Positions 25,915 through 38,625 of a stretch of DNA of 64,000 bases are shown one piece after another; positions within the stretch are counted from its first letter, which is position 1; each line of letters opens with the position of its first letter. The notes under the pieces are model-generated. The model ran no database searches, had not been told where the DNA came from, and saw only the letters and a list, made by a program, of their open reading frames with translations. A program made the translations under genes and the position numbers. The stretch lies in the NCBI RefSeq assembly GCF_002078875.1, contig NC_034424.1, positions 5,379,566-5,443,565 on the forward strand, written 5' to 3'. The stretch is from Numida meleagris. Its lineage: Eukaryota > Chordata > Aves > Galliformes > Numididae.

Positions 25915-26220
25915 CCTTGAGTGCCTATCCTCATGAATATTAATAAGATGGTAATTAAAATGCAGGGACACAGCAGGACGGATGCAGGCGCTGCCTTCGG
26001 AGCGCTGGGAACGGGGGGAGCGCGTCTTTCCAGGCAGGTTTTGATTCCGTTCTCTGATGAAAAGAAGAAAACGGAGCCTTCAACTTTAATCAGTTTAGAG
26101 TTTTTTTGACACGACATATCTTTAATTGCTGATATTTCTGCTCTCCTCAAACCCGGCTCTACCGTCTCCAGTCTAACTAGAGATAACGAACCGCGGTGAA
26201 GCGCCGTGGATTCGTGCCGT
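25915..26220. promoter_or_regulatory. Candidate conserved non-coding element
   Basis: It contains CATGAATATTAATAAGATGG and GGTAATTAAAATGCAG (TAATTA at 25,952-25,957), then TTTAATCAGTTTAGAG and a block CATATCTTTAATTGCTGATA further on. AT-rich homeodomain-type words inside a GC-rich desert suggest a developmental enhancer. No coding potential. Confidence 0.4.
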
Positions 26221-27074
26221 GTTTACGCCTCGACTTGTTTGCTACTTTGCTGAGGCTTCACTTCTTTGCCTCAGGTCGGAGGGCACGGCCCTGGCACACC
26301 CAGCAAGGGGTGGGGGGCTGGAAATGGAACCCAACATCTCTTTGTGTAGCCCCCTCCCCATAGATCTCCCCTATTGCAGCCATAGGGAAACCAACCTCTT
26401 CTGGGTGCTCATCTCCTCTTCTTGGCCCTGGCCTCCTCTGAAGGATGCTTGGGGCAGGCCATGAAGGGGAGGAACTGAAGTGTTCCTTGCTTCTGGTGAA
26501 GGTCATCCACTGGGCCTGCTCTGTGGATGGAGGAACGTCCAATGGGTCTCGTCCATGGCTGGAGAACCATGTGGATGGGAAAATGAAGGAAGAGTGTTGG
26601 TTGGTGCCCAAAGAGAACGTCCTGGGTGTGGAAGTAGGACCAGGTCAGTGCAGAGATGGGGATATAGGAGGGGCTTTGGGGCAAAGTGAAAAAAATAAGG
26701 AGCCACAAAATACCCCATACCAGTATGAGTGTTTAGTTTAGGTCAAGCCATGATGTTTGGTTTGCACAGAAAGGTTTTTCTTTTATTGTGTTTGGAGGTC
26801 GCCTATTTTCTTTAGATCTCCTCTTTTACATTGAGGTAATCTTTGAGCTGAAAGCAATAGGTTTGTTGGAACGAAAAAATAAAAAAAAATCTTTTAGAAA
26901 ATGCCCAAATACAATTTGTCATGTGAGTGATGGAAGATGGTTTGCCTTTTCAAACCTGCCCAGCATACATGCCATGTGATATCCCTGCCTGCGTGAAGAG
27001 CTGGAAAAGCAAAGCCACAGCACCCTGGAGCCCTCGAGGTTTTGCTGCCCAGCAGGCCAGTGTTGGGGTAGAAC
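26221..27074. other. Intergenic, no gene seen
   Basis: No gene or defined element recognised. Short frames on both strands are unremarkable. Confidence 0.5.
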
Positions 27075-27275
27075 GGGGCCTTCTCAGGTTGGGTATTAGG
27101 AAAAGAATATTCTCAGAAAGAGCGGTGATGCACTGGCACAGCTGCCCAGGGAGTGGAGGGGTCACTGTCCCTGGAGGTGTTCAAGTGGGGATGTGGCACT
27201 GGGCATGGGGGGTGCGTTGGGGTTGGACCTGGGGATCTGAGAGCTCTTTTCCAGCCTTCATGATTCTGTGACTCT
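27075..27275 (+). mobile_element. CR1 LINE 3' fragment
   Basis: Plus-strand CR1 with 'ggttgggtattaggaaaa', 'attctcagaaagagcggtg', 'gcacagctgcccagggag', 'tccctggaggtgttcaag' and a final 'catgattctgtgactct'. It lacks part of the usual 3' region relative to the copy at 20,865, an internal deletion. 5'-truncated. Confidence 0.9.
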
Positions 27276-30200
27276 ACCACACATCTTCCCAGAGGAGTAC
27301 AGGATCCCCTGCCCTGAACCCAGCACACTCTGTACGGGATGCCCGCTCAGCCCAGCTGACCCTGGAGCACCTTTGCTGTGAAGCCCCAGCCCACTTCCCA
27401 TACCCCTTGTGCTGCAGGAAGGTCTCCCTGTCATCCAGCCCCACAGCAAAGCTGCTCCATACCGATATGAGCTGAAGCCAAGACTGATGGTGAACTGCCA
27501 CAAAGCCAGCGTGCATTCTTGCCCATCAGGGTGTTTGCTTTTCCATCCTTTTTAATGCATTTCGGCGTGGCAGGATTGAGGAGGGGGTTGTTTGCGTGTC
27601 TCTTCTTGCCTTCCAAGAGGGTGGGGGTTGCAGCTCGTGCCTGGGGTGGGACCCCTCCTCCCAAACAGGAGCAGCTCTTGCATTGGCTTCGCTGGGCCAT
27701 GTCGGAGCTGGGAAACATGGGGATTTCTGGAGGATGTGGAGGGGAAGGGCAGGTGAGGGACAAGGAAATGGGAGCTCTGTGAAGGGGACAGCAGAGGAAG
27801 GTGTCAGCACCTCGGGACCAGCCAGAGCTGGGGGGAAACAAAGCAGAGCTCCTCTGGGTGTCACTTTCAGTGAGAGAAAAGATCATTTTTATTTTTTTTT
27901 CTCTTTTCTTTTTTTTCGCTGCTTCTCCTCCTTCATTCTCTCCCCTCTCCTTTCTGCAGTGCTAAAACAACACTTTGAGAACTGAGAAGGGCACGGTCCG
28001 AGCTCCCCCTCCGCCCCACACCTCCCAACACTGCCGTAAAATCTGTGCTGAAAAAGGACCAGCAAATATCAGGTTTGCCACGCAGATGCACTAACAGGGT
28101 TGGGACACTTGTGGCAGGGACAGCTCAGAGTGACAGCCCCGGATGTGCCCAGCAAGGGCAAGAGTGCAAAACCCCTGCAAAAAGATGGAAGGAGAAGGCT
28201 TTGCTTTGCTGTTGAGAGAGAATTTAGGTGGCAGGGATGAAACAGAGAAGCGCTGTGCTGGGAGCGGTGCTGGGGCTGGAGGGCCGTGGGAGGGAGGTAA
28301 CAGGATGGCCCCGGGTACCGCTTCCTCGTGGCACCCCTCCAGCCTCCCCGTCACCCCCCAGTCACATCCTGCTTGCGCTGGCTCCTGCCTCATCCTGCTG
28401 CCTGCAGTTTCTCAACCCCTTTCCCTCCTGCCAGCGCTTCCTGGCTGCTGGGGTTGCTGCGGGGCAGCGGGGCTGGGAGCAGCTCTCGGAGCACGGGGAG
28501 ATTTAGGATCGACGTGCTCCATCCTTTCCTGTTTGACAGCAGAACTGCCATTTAAGGGAGGATTTGGAGAGGAGACATCTTCCTTTTTTCAAACCCTTCT
28601 TGCCAGCAAAGCCCCCCTCCCACAGACCCTGCAGCATGGAGCATCCCAGCACCTACAGGGTCCCCACTCTTCCCTGGTCTTCCCTGGGTCCCCTCTTCAT
28701 CCCCAGTGCCCTTTCCTCCTCTGCAGCCCCATCTCTGGAGGGGCCACGTGCTGTGGGAAGGGTCACATCCTGCTCTGGGACGCTCCGTGCCCTGGCAGGG
28801 TGCAGCTGGGGCTGGCACTGCTCTGTGTTGGGCTGAGCTTTCCTGGCCTCCAAGTGCTTCTGCCACGGCCAGGAGATCTCAAGGGGAGTTTTCAGCGGAG
28901 CAGGGAGATGCTGCAGCACAGCAGCAAGCTGGAGCTGTGGGGAGGGGGGGACTCTGCCTCGGACTTTCTGGGATAACCTTGGTCAAGGCAGCTTTCTCCT
29001 CGTGTGTTTTTCACCCAGGCACAACGCTGCCTTTGCTCGCTGTGCTGGTGCAGAGGCTGATTCCCAGCACCCCGGAGGAGGGCTGCTGCCACAGCACTGC
29101 ACTGCAGCAGCTCTGAGCTCAGCGCTCCATGCCCAGGGTCTCAGCCCCACTGCGGAGCTGCTGCTGCAGAGCTGGGACCACTGTGAGCCCCATCCACATC
29201 CTATGGGTCCCCGCTTTTCACCACCGCCCAGCGCTGAGGCCTGGGATGAGCAGCGTGCTGCGCTGCTTTGGGGTTTTGGTGCACAGGAAGCACAAGTGGG
29301 TGGGGGAGGCATTTCCATGATCCCTGCTGGTTGGGAGCACAGCACCCAGGGTGCTGCATTTTGCCCCCAGCAGAAGGCAGGGAACATACGGAGGAGATCC
29401 TTGCATCCGCCGGGGGCTCCGGGATGGGGCTGCTGGGTGCTGGGATGGAGCATCCCTCCTTCCCCATCCCTCTTCCCCACGCACGGGGCAACGTGGCCAG
29501 GCACGGAGCCAACCAGGAGAGATGCGAGGAGGGTCGCAGCTCTGCGGGGCAGCTCTGGGCTCCCCGCTCTTCCCTCCAGACCACGCAACGGTTAAATTCC
29601 TTTCCAGCTGAGCTGGCAAGCAGAGCCCGAGCATATTAGTCAGATCCCTGTAGGGGGTGGGGAGGAGGAAGGAGCGAGCAGCGAGGAGGGGCCGCAGCCC
29701 AGCGCCGGGCTGAGCTATTCTCCGGGGCGAGTGCGGGGAGGCAGCGCAGCAGGAGTTGCTGCTTCCCAGAAACTTGATTATTTTTAACCCAGGAAGAAAA
29801 AAAAAAAAAAAAAAAAAAAGGAAGGAAGGAAAGCGGGGAGATTTAAAAAAAAAAAAAAAAAGAGTGGGGGTAAATCTAGAGGAACTGGAAAACATGAGGT
29901 TGGCGTTAGCACACAGCTTTGCAGAGGGGAGAGAAGGGGCGGCGAGGTTCAGGCTGCCCTGGGATGGGGACGGGGCACGGAGCGGTGCCAGCCCCAGTGG
30001 AGCTGCCCCTGCTGTGCCCATTGGAGCTGCCCCGTGGGGGAGAGGAGAAAGCAAGGTCTTCCTTCTCGCACTGCTTAACCACGCGTAGATGGGAGCCTGG
30101 CACCGGGGGATCTGCAGAGCCGTCTTGGTGGTGTTCCCACTGCATGATGCGGTTGTGTTCGGTCTGAGATGCAGAGCCCCGGAGCGGTTGTTCCAAAGCC

Positions 30201-31014
30201 CCACAGCTGGCAGAGCATCAGGGACCTGCTGCCCCGTGCCCAGAGCTGCACCGCAGGCACTGGGGCTGCACTGCGGATGGGACGCGGTGCGTATCAGGGC
30301 ACAGTGCTCCCTGGGAAGGTCAAACCCTTTCTGACCCAAACCCACAGGGTGAAAAGCCGCCTGTCCCATATATTGGTATGACTGCAGCACCCACACTTGG
30401 TTGGAAACTTGATGTCTTCCATGGCTGTAACACCGGCCCGAAGCATTACAAGCCATGGGCCCTTCCAGGGTGACACTGGGACTCCTGAGCTGCTGTGCCC
30501 AGCCCTGAGCTGTGCACCATGGGGAACATCACATGAGGGAACGTCCTATCTCCATGGACACCATGTGGAAACAGGGCCACGGCCCTCCCCGAGCAGCTCC
30601 TTCCATGTTGGACCTCTGTGAGTCTTCTGCTGTCATCAGCTCTGCTCTGCTCCTGTGCCCAGATCCTGGATGGGGCCAGTGATGTCCACGTGACGGCATC
30701 AGAACCATCATCTCAAGGCAGGAGAAGCCCTTGGTTTTGCAGACACAACCAGGCCAGGTCAGAAAACGGATCCTGTTCCCCAAAGGCAGAGAGGTGACAG
30801 TGACAATCAGTTCAGCCGAGCCAGACTGGGTTTGGAACAGGCAGCGGGCACCGCTCAAACAGGCAGAGAAAACAAAACTCTTGACAAAGGCACCGCTGCT
30901 CTGATGGCTCCATGTGGGGCTGCTGAGGGTCTTCGCACTGGTTTGGTCCATGGGGCAGTGTCACCCCATGATGCCCCAGCACGGCGCAGCCTCCCTGCCA
31001 CCAGCGGGCTCAGC
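27276..31014. other. Intergenic with A-tracts, no gene seen
   Basis: No supportable exon. A T-rich tract lies at 27,885-27,920 and A-rich tracts (with GGAA units) at 29,791-29,862. A minus-strand frame of 412 codons spans 29,218-30,456, but it reads through the A-tracts as poly-Phe and has no conserved domain, so I do not call it. Confidence 0.5.
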
Positions 31015-31160
31015 AGTGGGTGCCCCATCCCTGGAGCTGTTCAGGGCCAGGTTGGATGCGGCTCTGGGCAACGTGATCTGCTGGTTGGCAACCGGCCCAC
31101 TGCACGGGGGGGCTAGAACTGGGTGATCTTTGAGGTCCCTTCCAACCCAACTGTTCTGTG
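31015..31160 (+). mobile_element. CR1 LINE 3' fragment
   Basis: 'ccccatccctggagctgttc', 'agggccaggttggatgcggc', 'ctggttggcaacc', 'agaactgggtgatctttgag' and 'ttccaacccaactgttctg' follow the CR1 3' end of the second common avian subfamily. It ends with 'gttctgtgactctg'. 5'-truncated. Confidence 0.88.
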
Positions 31161-31439
31161 ACTCTGCGAAAACATGTGGCTCGCTGGATATTCCCTGGTG
31201 CAGAAGCACCAAGCCTTCCTCCTCTCCTCTTCCTCTCCCAAACCCCGAGGGCCTTTAGTGGAGAGCTCCCCCACATTGGCACACCCAAGGGCCCTGGGGC
31301 TGGGCCAGGACCCGCTCCCACCCCACGGCTGCAGCAGGATGGGGCTCGCAGCATCGCCCACCCCACTGCACGCCCACGGGGCTGGGGTTTGCCAGGGGGC
31401 TGGGGTGGTGGAGGGCCCTCCGAAGAGCCCCTCGTGCTG

Positions 31440-31570
31440 CAGGCAGCCTAGCACACTGCTCGCAGGGTATTTTTTTCTTCCTCGCTCTTTGTTAAGCTCC
31501 CTTTCAGCTGAAATGGCAATGCCTGGGTGTTCTGAGCTGACAATAATTGCTGCAGTCTAGACACTGTCTG
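31440..31570. promoter_or_regulatory. Candidate conserved non-coding element
   Basis: Words such as CTCTTTGTTAAGC, GACAATAATTGCTGC and CAGCTGAAATGGC combine SOX-like, homeodomain-like and E-box-like sites in about 130 bp, directly downstream of a CR1 fragment. Composition-based inference only. Confidence 0.3.
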
Positions 31571-31619
31571 GTATGAGGCACGGGGAATCAAAGAGGCCCC
31601 TTCTCTCACTGCGACTTTC

Positions 31620-31910
31620 ACACATGCTCCCTTGCTTGGGCTCCTTCCTTCTCCCTCTCCCATGTTCCCTTGGTCTCTGCCTTCTTTTTTTTTTTTTAAT
31701 TATTTTTTTTTATTTTTTTATTGCTCCCCTCTATCTGCATCGCGCAGAGATGGAGGAGAAGCGTCAGCATCTTCCCCCACGCGCGCTCCCTCTCCGCCGT
31801 CTGTTCCATGCTCCCCCTCTCCCTCTCTCTCTCCTTTTCTCATCTGTCTCCTCTCTCTCCTTCCTCCACTCTTACCTTTATGCTATTCCCTTCCTCCCAA
31901 AGTTAGCAGA
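31620..31910. repeat. Polypyrimidine and T-rich tract
   Basis: CT-rich DNA with a run of T and A at 31,685-31,725 (TTTTTTTAATTATTTTTTTT type) and further CTCTCTC blocks to about 31,870. Low complexity, no coding significance. Confidence 0.8.
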
Positions 31911-32146
31911 GAAGCGAGAGGGTGGGGGCTGGCTCTGCCAGGGTTTAACTCCTTCCTCACCCTCTCGAAGCTCTCCCCTTCCTGCTGAGCCCTTCCTGGC
32001 TGTGGGGACCCTTGCCCTCCCCATCCCTGCTCCTACAGGAGGTGCCTGATGAGGCTGCTCTGGAATCAGATGCAGCCTCATACCCCAGTACCGTGGGCAT
32101 GAAATCATCTCTTCTTGCACCATTCCTTGGCCAGTGGGAAGGCGTT

Positions 32147-32330
32147 TCCACTGGGGACCCATGGGAAAGAGTGTCCACTGGGGGCCTGTAGGATAGGGTG
32201 TCCACTGGGGGCCCACAGGAAGGAGTGTCCATTGGGGGCCCATGGGAATGAGTGTCCACTGGGGACCCATGGGAATGAGTGTCCACTGGGGACCCATGGG
32301 AATGAGTGTCCACTGGGGGCCCATGGGAAG
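32147..32330 (+). repeat. 27-bp minisatellite, about 6.8 copies
   Basis: Units begin TCCACTGGGG and continue NCCCATGGGAATGAGTG. Copies start at 32,147, 32,174, 32,201, 32,228, 32,255, 32,282 and 32,309 (last partial). Copies 5 and 6 are identical; earlier ones carry scattered substitutions. A 27-bp unit keeps every frame open and yields repetitive peptides on both strands. Confidence 0.93.
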
Positions 32331-32719
32331 TCCCCCATGTCTCAGCATTGCAGTGGTGTGGAGATGGAGAGGTCCTGCAGCTCCTCCATCACCTCCATGC
32401 CCAGCAAGAAGGCAGCCAATGTGGGAGATGCCACACCATCACTGGTGGGCACGCACCGCACTCAGGAGCAGCAGCTGTGCCCCGGCCTCCAAACGCTGCT
32501 CAAATATTTGCTGGGGTGCAGATGTGTCCCAGCCATAGGGAACCCATCGTTGCCTCTTTGGGTACTTGGGTTGCTCCTTCCACCCGCAGCAAAGGAACAA
32601 GGGATCTCCAGGCACGCACCCACACCGCTGTAGGTGCTGCCTCGTGCTGCAGCCGCACTGCATGTTGCTTGTGTTTCAGTGGCATGCCGTGTTGCAGTTC
32701 CCATCATGCCCAGGAATTA

Positions 32720-33130
32720 CTGTGCTATAATGCTATTAACAGACGGTTTCTAGCTCACTTCTGGACTTCTCTTGATCTTTGCTCCCTGCGCAAAAAGTCG
32801 CTTTTTTCTGCAAAGCCCAACCAAATAGCGCTGAATTCTCATAGGCGTGTTTTGATTGCTGTCAAATCTCATCCCAGGGGAGGGACCACAAATGCTCTCA
32901 CCGGAGGGGAAACTGAGGCAAGGCACGGGGCAGCCTCCCGCCAGCGTGCAGGTCCCCCCCATGGGATGCAGAGCCACTCTGCAGCCCCGCTTGCATCGCC
33001 CGGCATCTCGGTGTCGGCAGTGCTGCTCGCCTACCACGGGAAAGTCACATTAGGAAAGTATGCGATGTATTTTTAACTTGTCTATAATGCAGTTTAGCAG
33101 CTGGAAATGAGGACGAAAGCCAACCCCGCG
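32720..33130. promoter_or_regulatory. Candidate conserved non-coding element
   Basis: An AT-richer stretch with CTATAATGCTATTAACAG, GATTGCTGTCAAATCTC and, at 33,065-33,110, TGTATTTTTAACTTGTC and a MEF2-like TATTTTTA. No frame with protein similarity. Enhancer-like by composition only. Confidence 0.3.
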
Positions 33131-35290
33131 CGACCAGCCAGATCTCTGCCGTCTGTCCGCAAGCGAGCGCTCGGTGGGCTCAGTGTTATTCCATCGGGCT
33201 GGGGACCTTGTTTGGGAAAAGGGCAGGGGAGGGCTGTGTCCTCGAAGCGGGCTCTGTCTCGAGCCGAGGGGTGATGGAGCTTGGGGACCTCAGTGGGGGC
33301 AAAGCAGTGCTGGTGGTGTGACAGAGCGGGAGAGGAGACAGCCCCGGGGAAGGGAAACAACTGCTGGAGGTCAGCGGCAGAGCCAGGAATAAAATCCAGG
33401 TGTGCTGAGCTGGCGCTGCGTTTGTATTCCCGCACGTGGGTGCATGCACGTTGCCGTCCCCAGGTGCAGAGAGAGCTTCCCAAAGCCCCCGGTGCCCTCC
33501 GGAGCCCCACTGCAGGCTGTGGGGCGGCAAATGGGCAGGATTTGAGGGGAGAGGATTGGGGTCCCTGTTCCCTGGAGCATCCCGCACAGCACCGCTGGGT
33601 CTGGGCCCCGCTGGAAGGACGCTGTCGGATGCTGGCTGATAAGGCAGCGCGGTTGAAAACACTGCCTTTATTTTGAAGCTTATCTCCAAATCCTAATGAA
33701 AACAGGCAGAGAGGGAAGGCAGGGACATTGGAGGTGCAGCGGGGCTGGGGCTGGGCGGTGCTGTGCAGCAGAATGAGGCTGGGTTGGGAGCCCAGTTGGC
33801 TCCAGCAGGAGACGCAGCTCAGGGGGAGTGTGAGATTACGGTAAAGCTTTGGGGCAAACCCAAGGAACTGGGGCACAAAACTCTTGGGTCCCACACATGG
33901 GGAGAGAAAAGCTGGGGTGGCTGCAATCCCCCTTTCCTGCCCCACCAACACCCTGAAACTGAGAATCCACCATTAATACGGGGCTCGATGAGGAAGAGAA
34001 ACCTTGAAACCAAGGAAACGAGGGAAGCAAAAAGGAAAAAATCCTTTGCAAGAGGCGATGGAGGAGGGAAGGGGAACATTTGGAGGGTTGGGATGTCTGC
34101 TGCAGGGGACAAGTCCCATCCCAGAGTGGCATCAGCTGCAGCCTGGGGCAATGCTGTAGGAGAGCGCCGGGGGCAGGCGGTGCTTGGGGGGGGAGCAGGG
34201 GGCTGTGGGGAAGCAGTGGGGCACGGAGCAGATGGGGTGGGCTCAGCGAGGAGTGGGACTTCGCAGACACAAAGTAACTTTCCCCTTCCTAAAGCCACGG
34301 GGTACTGACGCTGGGAGAAGCTGGGGGTGAGAAGCATGAGTGTGTGTGTGGATGTGGCCACGGCTGTGCCCAACGCACACATCACAGCACTTGGGCTCCA
34401 AGGCTCCACCGAAAGAAATTCTCCCGTGCCACATTTGGGACGTTTCCCTCCAACAACCTCAATGTTCCTCACCGAGCGGCAGTGACACGCACCCTCCATC
34501 CCCGCCGGGTGGCACAGGGCAGCATTTGGGTGACCCACAGCAAACAGCTCGGAGCGGGGGGCACAACCCCATCATCTGTCCCCATTCAGAGCTGCGCGAT
34601 GGGGCACACTCCCCCCCCCATCCCTCTCCTGTCCCCGTAGCCCAGTCCCCGGCCCCACTCGGTGCTGGGGGGACCGTAACGTGATATTTCCCCGCGCGTC
34701 CCCCGGAGGGTTTTTTCCATTACACAGAACGGAGCTGCCTGCCCGCCCGGCTCCCCCGCCTGCAACCTCTGGCACCGCTTTTCCAGCGGCACATTGTGCA
34801 AATGTAACCTTTCAGCAAAGCCACTCCTACGGCAGGAAGCCGTGGGGCCTCGGCTGCTGCCAGGAACGCAGCCGGCTCGGAGCTGGAAGGCAGCCCGTTA
34901 ATCAGAGCCGGCTGACAGCAAAGCACACATCCTGGGCAACAGATTTCTGCTCCCGCTCCCTCGCGCTCAGCCTCGCCTCGCCGTGCCTGCATCGCTCCTG
35001 CTCGGCTGCTTTCTGCCAGCCCTTCTGCCTCCCCCTCCTCTTCCTCCTCCTGGGGTGTCCGGTGGGGTTTGCTCCTTGCAGGAGGGCTGTGCGTGGGGAT
35101 GGCTGCCAGCCTGGGGTCCTGCTGGGGATGGGGGTCAGGGGGCTGTTCGGTGGGGCTGTCCCCCGTGGTCACAGCGCCCGCAGGACCCACTGCAGACAGC
35201 AACTGCACCCACACCTCAGCATCGTACCCATGGCCATCTAGCAGTGCCGTGCTCAGGGTGCTGTCCTGGCTGATGGAAACCCACTGTGGC
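33131..35290. other. Intergenic, no gene seen
   Basis: GC-rich unique DNA. 34,675-34,830 carries an AT/C/EBP-like word (ACATTGTGCAAATGTAACC) in a CpG-moderate region. Many long overlapping frames exist here but none shows a domain or splice structure. Confidence 0.5.
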
Positions 35291-35338
35291 TATGGGGTGT
35301 GGGGCCATGGGGTGTGGGGCTATGGGGTGTGGGGCTAT
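35291..35338 (+). repeat. 15-bp tandem repeat, three copies
   Basis: TATGGGGTGTGGGGC occurs at 35,291, 35,306 (first base C) and 35,321, then TAT. The clustered GGGG runs could support G-quadruplex folding on the plus strand. Confidence 0.9.
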
Positions 35339-35754
35339 CCCTGAACCCCCAGCCCTCCCCAGCCCTGTGCTGTGTCCAACTTTGGGGAAGTGAGTTGCCG
35401 GCCTCCAGCTCACCATCAAAACCAAACGGGAGCTTTTGTCTGAGCTCAGACAACACAGCAGGGTTCTGCTTGGCTCCTACCCGAGCTTTTTCCAGGTACA
35501 TCTTCACTCGTGCTCAGGTGAATCCCAGCAAGGAGCAAAAGATGGAGAAGAAACCCCACCATCACCGTCCCCATGCAATGGGCTCTTTATCTTTCACGTC
35601 TGGTTTCTTCCAGGGCTTGAAACACGAAAGTGCTGCATTGTAGCGCCTGTTTTTGTGGTGTTTCCAGCCCAGCTGGAAGCAGGAGGCACTAGAAATGGAG
35701 AGATGGGGGGGGGGGGTGAAAAAGAAAAAAAAAATCGATCTGGCAAGAGTCCAT

Positions 35755-36010
35755 CTTCCTGCCGAATTCACCGAACCCGGGGTGCTCGCGCGTTGCTCAA
35801 CCCAACCCATCCTCTCGTGCCCGAATGGCTTTGGGGACGTTGCACAAAGCACGGCCCCGCTGCTGGCGTCGAGGCCGGGCGGGTAACGCCGTCCCTGCCT
35901 TTATTTCACCTTTTCCTCCGGTTGCGAGTGGTCCGGGAGCAGATGGCGATTTTCTCAAGTGTATCCGTTATTCGAAGTCGCTCACCGAGACAGCGATGGC
36001 TCACACAAAC
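35755..36010. promoter_or_regulatory. Orphan CpG island
   Basis: CpG-dense block (CTCGCGCGTTGC, GGCGTCGAGGCCGGGCGGG, TTATTCGAAGTCGCTCACCG). It includes a YY1-like GCAGATGGCGATTTT near 35,940. No coding exon attaches to it. It could be a promoter of an unannotated transcript or a poised developmental island. Confidence 0.45.
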
Positions 36011-37389
36011 CCGGCCCCCCTGCAAAGCCATCATTTGGTCTTTCCATCTGCCCAGCCACTGCGTTTGCTGTGGGTTTCAGCCAGCTCCATGGGGCAGAGA
36101 GGGACGGCACGGCCCTACGCAGTCATCCCCTTAACTATGGGACACGGAGCCGTGACGGCCGGGGCAGCTTGGGGGTGGAAAGCAATCCCTGGAGCTGGGG
36201 AGACCTTCTCCTTATGAGCCCCCGAATGGGCTCCCAGGCCCATCTGCTGCCACATTCTGGCTGCATTTTTCCATTTTCCCTTCCCAGTTCTCTCCTTTCC
36301 CCCTCCCGCAAAAGCAGCTATGGGGCCGGGAGCCGCCCCACAGGGATGGGGCAGCGTTCTGTAACCGGAGCCCGTCGGGACCCCCTGCGCAGCCCCGTGC
36401 CAGGAATGTTGCGCCGAGGGGGGCTGCCAAGGGCTGACAAAGGGGGAACCGCTTTGAAATGCAGCTTGCTCTCCCCCACCGTGGGTTAAACAAATACCCC
36501 CCAGCACGGGGGGTGCCTCCCTGCATCCCACAGCCTTTTGTTGCCAAGCTTTTGTCTGGGGTGTGGAGAAAGGGCCGGGACCCCCCCAGCCTACCCCAGG
36601 ACACCCATATGGATGGGGTTTGGGATGCCGAGTGTGGGGCTGAGAGTGGCTCAGTGCCCCATTACAGGGCCTGAGAACACCCCCCGAGCCTCGCTGCTTG
36701 CTTTCTCTCCTGTCTCCCCGTGTCCCATCCCCATGGCGTCTCACCATTGGCGAAGCCTTTGGGTCTCCTCATGGGAACTGCAATCAGCCTGTGCCACCCC
36801 TGGGTGCCAATCTGCATCCAGCCCCCATATGGGACCTCGTGGTTGTGGGGCCACTGGATGCATCCCAATGGAAAAAGCCCAAACCCAAAAGCTGGGGGTG
36901 TTGCGGAGCCCACTGCCCCCAGGAACCCCTTAAGGGACTTGTTATCCCCAAAGGCACTGCAGGCAGTTTCCTTGTGGGGAGTATAGTTGGGGGAAAAGCC
37001 TTTGTGGGGCTGAACAACCCCCAGATGCCCAAGGAAATGCCCAAGGAAATGGCAGCGCTGGCCTCCAGCCATTGACACCATTGTGCCGTGCAGAAGAACC
37101 TCCTGAATTCACCACTAGAAAGGTGAAACTCAAAATGAACCCCTTGGAAACCAGCCCCGGGCTGCTCCAACCCCCCAAGGCACGAAGACAACAGAAGCCC
37201 CCAACTCTCTGCTGCCCTCTGTGGTGCCCCAAAGGTGGGAGATGCCCCAGGACACCCCGACCAGTGCCAATGGGGCCACAATGGGAAGGCTGGGCCGGGG
37301 TTGGGCAGAACCAGTTCATCCCACTGCTTTTGGGGCTGGGTGCGTGGTGGGGGTCCCCGGGGGGGCACTCAGCCCTCCTCTGGCCATGG
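36011..37389. other. Intergenic, no gene seen
   Basis: GC-rich sequence with many overlapping frames and no recognised family. No repeats of note. Confidence 0.5.
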
Positions 37390-37680
37390 GACGGCCGCGG
37401 GTGAGCGCGGCGCTGGGCTGTGTCCCCGGGGAGCAGCGGCCCCGCAGCCCCGCGCCGCGCTCGTCACCCAGACAAGAGATCAATAACTAATTTCACTGCA
37501 GCAGCAGCGCGGGTTTTTTTCCAATAATTGTGAGCCGGCGGTTGGGAATGAGGCTCTCAGCACCGCTCCACACTAACCTGCGCCCGATCAATCGCCACAC
37601 CGCTGGGGCAGCAGGAAAACTCATTTTTCTCTTTTTCTTTCCTCTCCTCCTCCTCCTCCTCTTCCTCCCACCGCTCCCTC
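37390..37680. promoter_or_regulatory. CpG-rich block next to AT-rich element
   Basis: A CpG-rich stretch (37,390-37,470) runs directly into GAGATCAATAACTAATTTC and TTTCCAATAATTGTGAG words, then GCCCGATCAATCGCC, and ends in a CT-rich tract (37,625-37,680). The juxtaposition resembles a poised developmental regulatory element. Confidence 0.35.
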
Positions 37681-38499
37681 CCCGGGCACAGGGGCTCCGG
37701 TTCCGTCCCCTCCCCCGGGGGGAGCTGTGCTGGGTGTCCCCATGCGCAGTGGCTGCAGTGCTTTGCTCTCCCATCCCGGTGGTGCGATCCCATTTCCTGC
37801 GGGATGGGCCCTGCACCGAGCGTAGGGTGCAGTGTCTGTCCTCGTCCAGGAGCGCTGTGGAGCAGTGGCTATGGAGCTGTGCCTTTCGGTGGCCAGCCGG
37901 TGCCTTTGTGTTGCCCAGATATGTTCAGAGATGCAGTAGGAGATCTTCGGGATGTTGTGGGGTTGGTCTGATGCCGGGCATGAGCCCCACTGGGTTCCTC
38001 CCTTGTTATCCATCTCTTCACATCTGAGGCCCTGCTGTGCCTCAGTTTCCCCACAGGTATCTGTAACAGCTGGGCACAGCTCTGTAAGCCACCCATGGGC
38101 TCTGTGCTCCGGTTCCCATCTCACAGGATGCAGTGCAGAGCTTGGTGCTGGGCCCCGACACCAATCTCTGGAGTCCCAACCTCCACACACCCAGAAAGCA
38201 TCGTGGAGCGGTGCAGCGTGCAGCATCCCCTGCCCGTGTGCTTTGTCCCAGCTCAGGGATGGTGCCACCCTGATCCCCATCCCCATGCTGCTGGAGTATT
38301 TCCACGTGCTTCTGGTGAACCAGCTCATGATTCCCATGGTTAACATTTGCCTTAGCCCTCTCTCCACACATTGTTTTGTATTTGCATCACGCCCTGGCTG
38401 CGGTGCTCAGGGACACAAGGTGCTTGCAGGGCTCCCCCCACGAGCAGCAGTGTTCCCCAGCCATGGCTAAGGTCATTCTTCATGGGTTTCCCAGCAGCA

Positions 38500-38625
38500 C
38501 TGGGGCCCCCATCTTCTCTCCCCCATTTAATCCCCATGAATTAAACACCGCCTTCACCGCGGTGCGCCGAGCGGTGCCGGTAATGTCCAAGTTTTATGAC
38601 TTGCCTTGAAGGCACCTATTGATTG
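38500..38625. promoter_or_regulatory. Candidate conserved non-coding element
   Basis: CCATTTAATCCCCATGAATT, AAACACCGCC and a posterior-HOX-like GTTTTATGAC lie within about 100 bp. No coding potential. Inferred from motif density. Confidence 0.3.
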